Below, one piece after another: positions 62,367-64,000 of a DNA stretch of 64,000 bases (position 1 is the stretch's first letter; the number at the start of each line of letters is the position of its first letter). The stretch is taken from positions 59,278-123,277 of the forward strand of contig MPOS01000048.1 of NCBI GenBank assembly GCA_001896555.1. The letters run 5' to 3'. Both the position numbers and the translations under genes were made by a program. Origin of the DNA: Candidatus Phosphitivorax anaerolimi. Lineage in GTDB: Bacteria > Desulfobacterota > Desulfomonilia > UBA1062. The notes under the pieces are model-generated. The model saw nothing but the letters and a program-made list of their open reading frames with translations. It did not search any database and was not told the origin of the DNA.

Positions 62367-63206
62367 TCAGCGGTGCCGCTGCTCTTTCTTCGCAACGACT
62401 GCAAATTCCCTGCTCTGTGGTGAAAACGGGTTTCCTGCTACATCCGAATAATAACTTTCGATGGCAAAGCCGCATTCCATGAATTCCCGTGCCACATCTT
62501 CAGGGCTGAAATACTGCAGCCAGTTATAGATGGTCCATGTACGCCCGGCCTCGATGATCGTGTACTTATCGAGAACCACTTTTTCCTTCTCATACTTGAA
62601 GGTGTTCAGAAAACAGTAATATTTTCGAGGAGACCAGAAGCCATTGAGAAGATTGGGTTCATACAGCGCCACCTCTTTCCGCTTGCTGAAGGCTTTCAGG
62701 GAATACACATCGAGAAGAACCGAGCCGGAGGGCTCCAGGAGCACATGAAAGGTGGAAAGAAGGGCTCTTCTCTGTGCAGGGCTGAGCGCGCAGAAATCGC
62801 ACATAATCATCAGGATGAGATGAAACCGGTCATCGGTTTCGAAATCCAGATAGTTCTGGTTCACATACTGAATGGGCAGCCCTTCTCTGGCGGCTGTTTC
62901 CTGTGCATAGAGGATCGACCTTTTCGAGAAGTCTATGCCGGTTACGCTTGCATGCGTACGCGCCAGCCTCGCGGCATATAATCCGGGCCCGCAGCCGAAG
63001 TCGGCGATCTTCTTCCCCGGTCCGAGGTCGAAACGTGAGGCAATCCAGTCTGCAGACCGATCGATGAAAGCAGTGGTGCGGGACGAAACATCCGTTTCTC
63101 CATCCAGGTGAAACTTGAGCATCTGAGCGGACGTATGTTCATCTGTCCAAAGAGCTTCTGCTGTATAAAACTGGAATGGTTTGGGGGGGTGTATTAATTT
63201 CCTCAA
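62367..63206 (-). CDS. Class I SAM-dependent methyltransferase
   Basis: 279 residues. KIADFGCGPGLYAARLA is motif I, TGIDFSKRSILYAQ the acidic loop, LILMIMCDFCALSP motif IV, and WTIYNWLQYFSPEDVAREF in the C-terminal lid. Different subfamily from the neighbour; no close duplication. The 161-base gap 62206-62366 has a small GACCG/CGGTC hairpin but no gene. Confidence 0.88.
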   Translation of the reverse strand: MRKLIHPPKPFQFYTAEALWTDEHTSAQMLKFHLDGETDVSSRTTAFIDRSADWIASRFDLGPGKKIADFGCGPGLYAARLARTHASVTGIDFSKRSILYAQETAAREGLPIQYVNQNYLDFETDDRFHLILMIMCDFCALSPAQRRALLSTFHVLLEPSGSVLLDVYSLKAFSKRKEVALYEPNLLNGFWSPRKYYCFLNTFKYEKEKVVLDKYTIIEAGRTWTIYNWLQYFSPEDVAREFMECGFAIESYYSDVAGNPFSPQSREFAVVAKKEQRHR

Positions 63207-63253
63207 GCCGTTTAAACACTGCTGCTCTCCTTGTTTTTACGTGGATCGGCGGG

Positions 63254-63898
63254 TCAGGTTTCAGCCTCTATGAACGACTCATCGATTACCTGTTTGATCA
63301 CTTCATCCGCCCACTTTTTCTTGAGCCTTTTTTCAGGAAGACTTCCAAGCACCTTCGAGATTCGTTTTCCATAGGAAATTGCCTTTTGCAGATCGCCTGA
63401 GAACTGAGCCGGACGCCTCTCCAAGGCCATCGCGTCAAGAAGGGCAGGGGGCAAGTCCTTTAACCGATGAATTATTCTTCCCCTCACCAGGCTCGTCAAC
63501 ATGGAATTGTCATATCCGCCGAAAGGCGCACGGAGATCGTTTTTAAAAAGCACGAGGGGCTTGCCGGCTGCGTATGCAAGGGCGGCTTCGACGATCATCC
63601 CTTCATCGGGAACACGTCCATTCAGATTGCACACCGTGGCATGGCATCTTTCGATCAACTCGTATACATCCAGAGAAAATATGGCGTAGTCAATGCGGTT
63701 GCGAACTCCGGAGACAGTCGATAGAAAAGATGAGTTGGAGAAACGCAGGACATAAGACTCCAAACCGTCGCGATGCGGCAGGAATGTTTGGAATCCTGCG
63801 TCTTCGAGTACTTGCGCTATTGCATTCATGCCGCCGATTTCTTCGGCACAGAAGAGCGGGCCTGAGCAATAAATCCGATGGTTTTCCATGTCAGACAT
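63254..63898 (-). CDS. Nucleoside 2-deoxyribosyltransferase-like protein
   Basis: 214 residues. HRIYCSGPLFCAEE is the N-terminal loop of the family, LNGRVPDEGMIVEAALAYAAG carries the acidic catalytic-type residues (DEG, EA), and GKPLVLFKND follows. The C-terminal ~60 residues are a basic extension. The family transfers deoxyribose between bases or cleaves nucleotides; the true activity here is unknown. ATG 63889 is an alternative start. Confidence 0.83.
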   Translation of the reverse strand: MSDMENHRIYCSGPLFCAEEIGGMNAIAQVLEDAGFQTFLPHRDGLESYVLRFSNSSFLSTVSGVRNRIDYAIFSLDVYELIERCHATVCNLNGRVPDEGMIVEAALAYAAGKPLVLFKNDLRAPFGGYDNSMLTSLVRGRIIHRLKDLPPALLDAMALERRPAQFSGDLQKAISYGKRISKVLGSLPEKRLKKKWADEVIKQVIDESFIEAET

Positions 63899-63954
63899 CC
63901 TGAGACCTTTGCGTAATCCGGCAAAAAGCGTTTATCTGGGTCTGTCTGGTATTT

Positions 63955-63977
63955 CTTCATCATAATATCAAGTCTAA
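63955..63977. repeat. Intergenic element, copy 2
   Basis: CTTCATCATAATATCAAG followed by TCTAA, 21 of 23 bases identical to 43280-43302. It lies in the last 102 bases of the window, 57 bases upstream of the minus-strand deoxyribosyltransferase-like gene. No gene in 63899-64000 can be supported. Confidence 0.45.
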
Positions 63978-64000
63978 TGGCTCATTTTTCTGCCAAAACC

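Noticed and set aside
62192..62482. A 96-codon plus-strand frame between the methyltransferase genes
   Set aside because: It overlaps both minus-strand genes, has no ribosome site and no recognisable pattern.

Overview
The window is a GC-rich bacterial chromosome segment packed with short-gap operons. No gene-free stretch exceeds 300 bases, and I see no transposase, phage, CRISPR or tRNA. The gene content points to a flagellated, diderm member of the Desulfobacterota (former Deltaproteobacteria). The reasons are a split glycine decarboxylase (gcvPA/gcvPB), sigma-54-type promoters ahead of flagellar operons, a type II secretion (T2SS) pseudopilus operon, a long glutamine-dependent NAD synthetase and several cyclic-di-GMP enzymes. 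This placement is inference from gene content; no phylogeny was run.

Layout. 1-4145 (minus): a glycan or lipid modification operon of GT4 glycosyltransferase, methyltransferase, alpha/alpha-toroid protein, hexapeptide acyltransferase and the start of a B12-binding radical SAM protein. 4398-11620 (minus): an ECF sigma factor and zinc anti-sigma abutting gcvT-gcvH-gcvPA-gcvPB, with folD and an unknown gene upstream. 11677-12063 (minus): RNase P RNA. 12276-19258 (plus): nadE, cheZ, an RNase Z-like protein, rfbC, an HD-GYP phosphodiesterase and thiamine pyrophosphokinase. 19338-27339 (plus): a lipoprotein rotamase followed by gspF-G-H-I-J-K-L-M-N, without gspC, D or E. 27410-31494 (plus): phosphoribosyltransferase, PAS-GGDEF cyclase, HAD phosphatase and MFS transporter. 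31746-42286 (plus): two flagellar operons, each preceded by a textbook sigma-54 site: fliK-flgD-flgE, and motA-motB-motB-fliL-M-N-O-P-Q-R. 42367-48647 (plus): a lipoprotein, mutS, a MinD/FlhG-like ATPase with a GspE-type N-terminal domain, a 62-residue protein behind a likely sigma-28 promoter, and a receiver protein with a lone histidine-phosphotransfer-like helix. 48742-57795: envelope and repair functions, including a secreted hydrolase, nuclease, PpiD-like chaperone, Mug glycosylase, outer-membrane barrel and MMPL/RND transporter. 57936-63898 (minus): a membrane protein, DUF488 protein, hydrolase, stand-alone GMP-synthase-type ATP-pyrophosphatase, two methyltransferases and a deoxyribosyltransferase-like protein.

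The main theme is motility and its control. CheZ keeps the CheY-binding tail and catalytic residues. Both FliM and FliN carry a CheY-docking-like N-terminal peptide. HD-GYP and GGDEF proteins bracket the secretion operon. The stator operon encodes two MotB-type proteins, one of which lacks the ion-binding aspartate. The most novel-looking points are that MotB pair, the MshEN-like/FlhG-like fusion with its sigma-28-linked small protein, the ECF sigma pair appended to the glycine cleavage operon, and the stand-alone GuaA-type ATP-pyrophosphatase.
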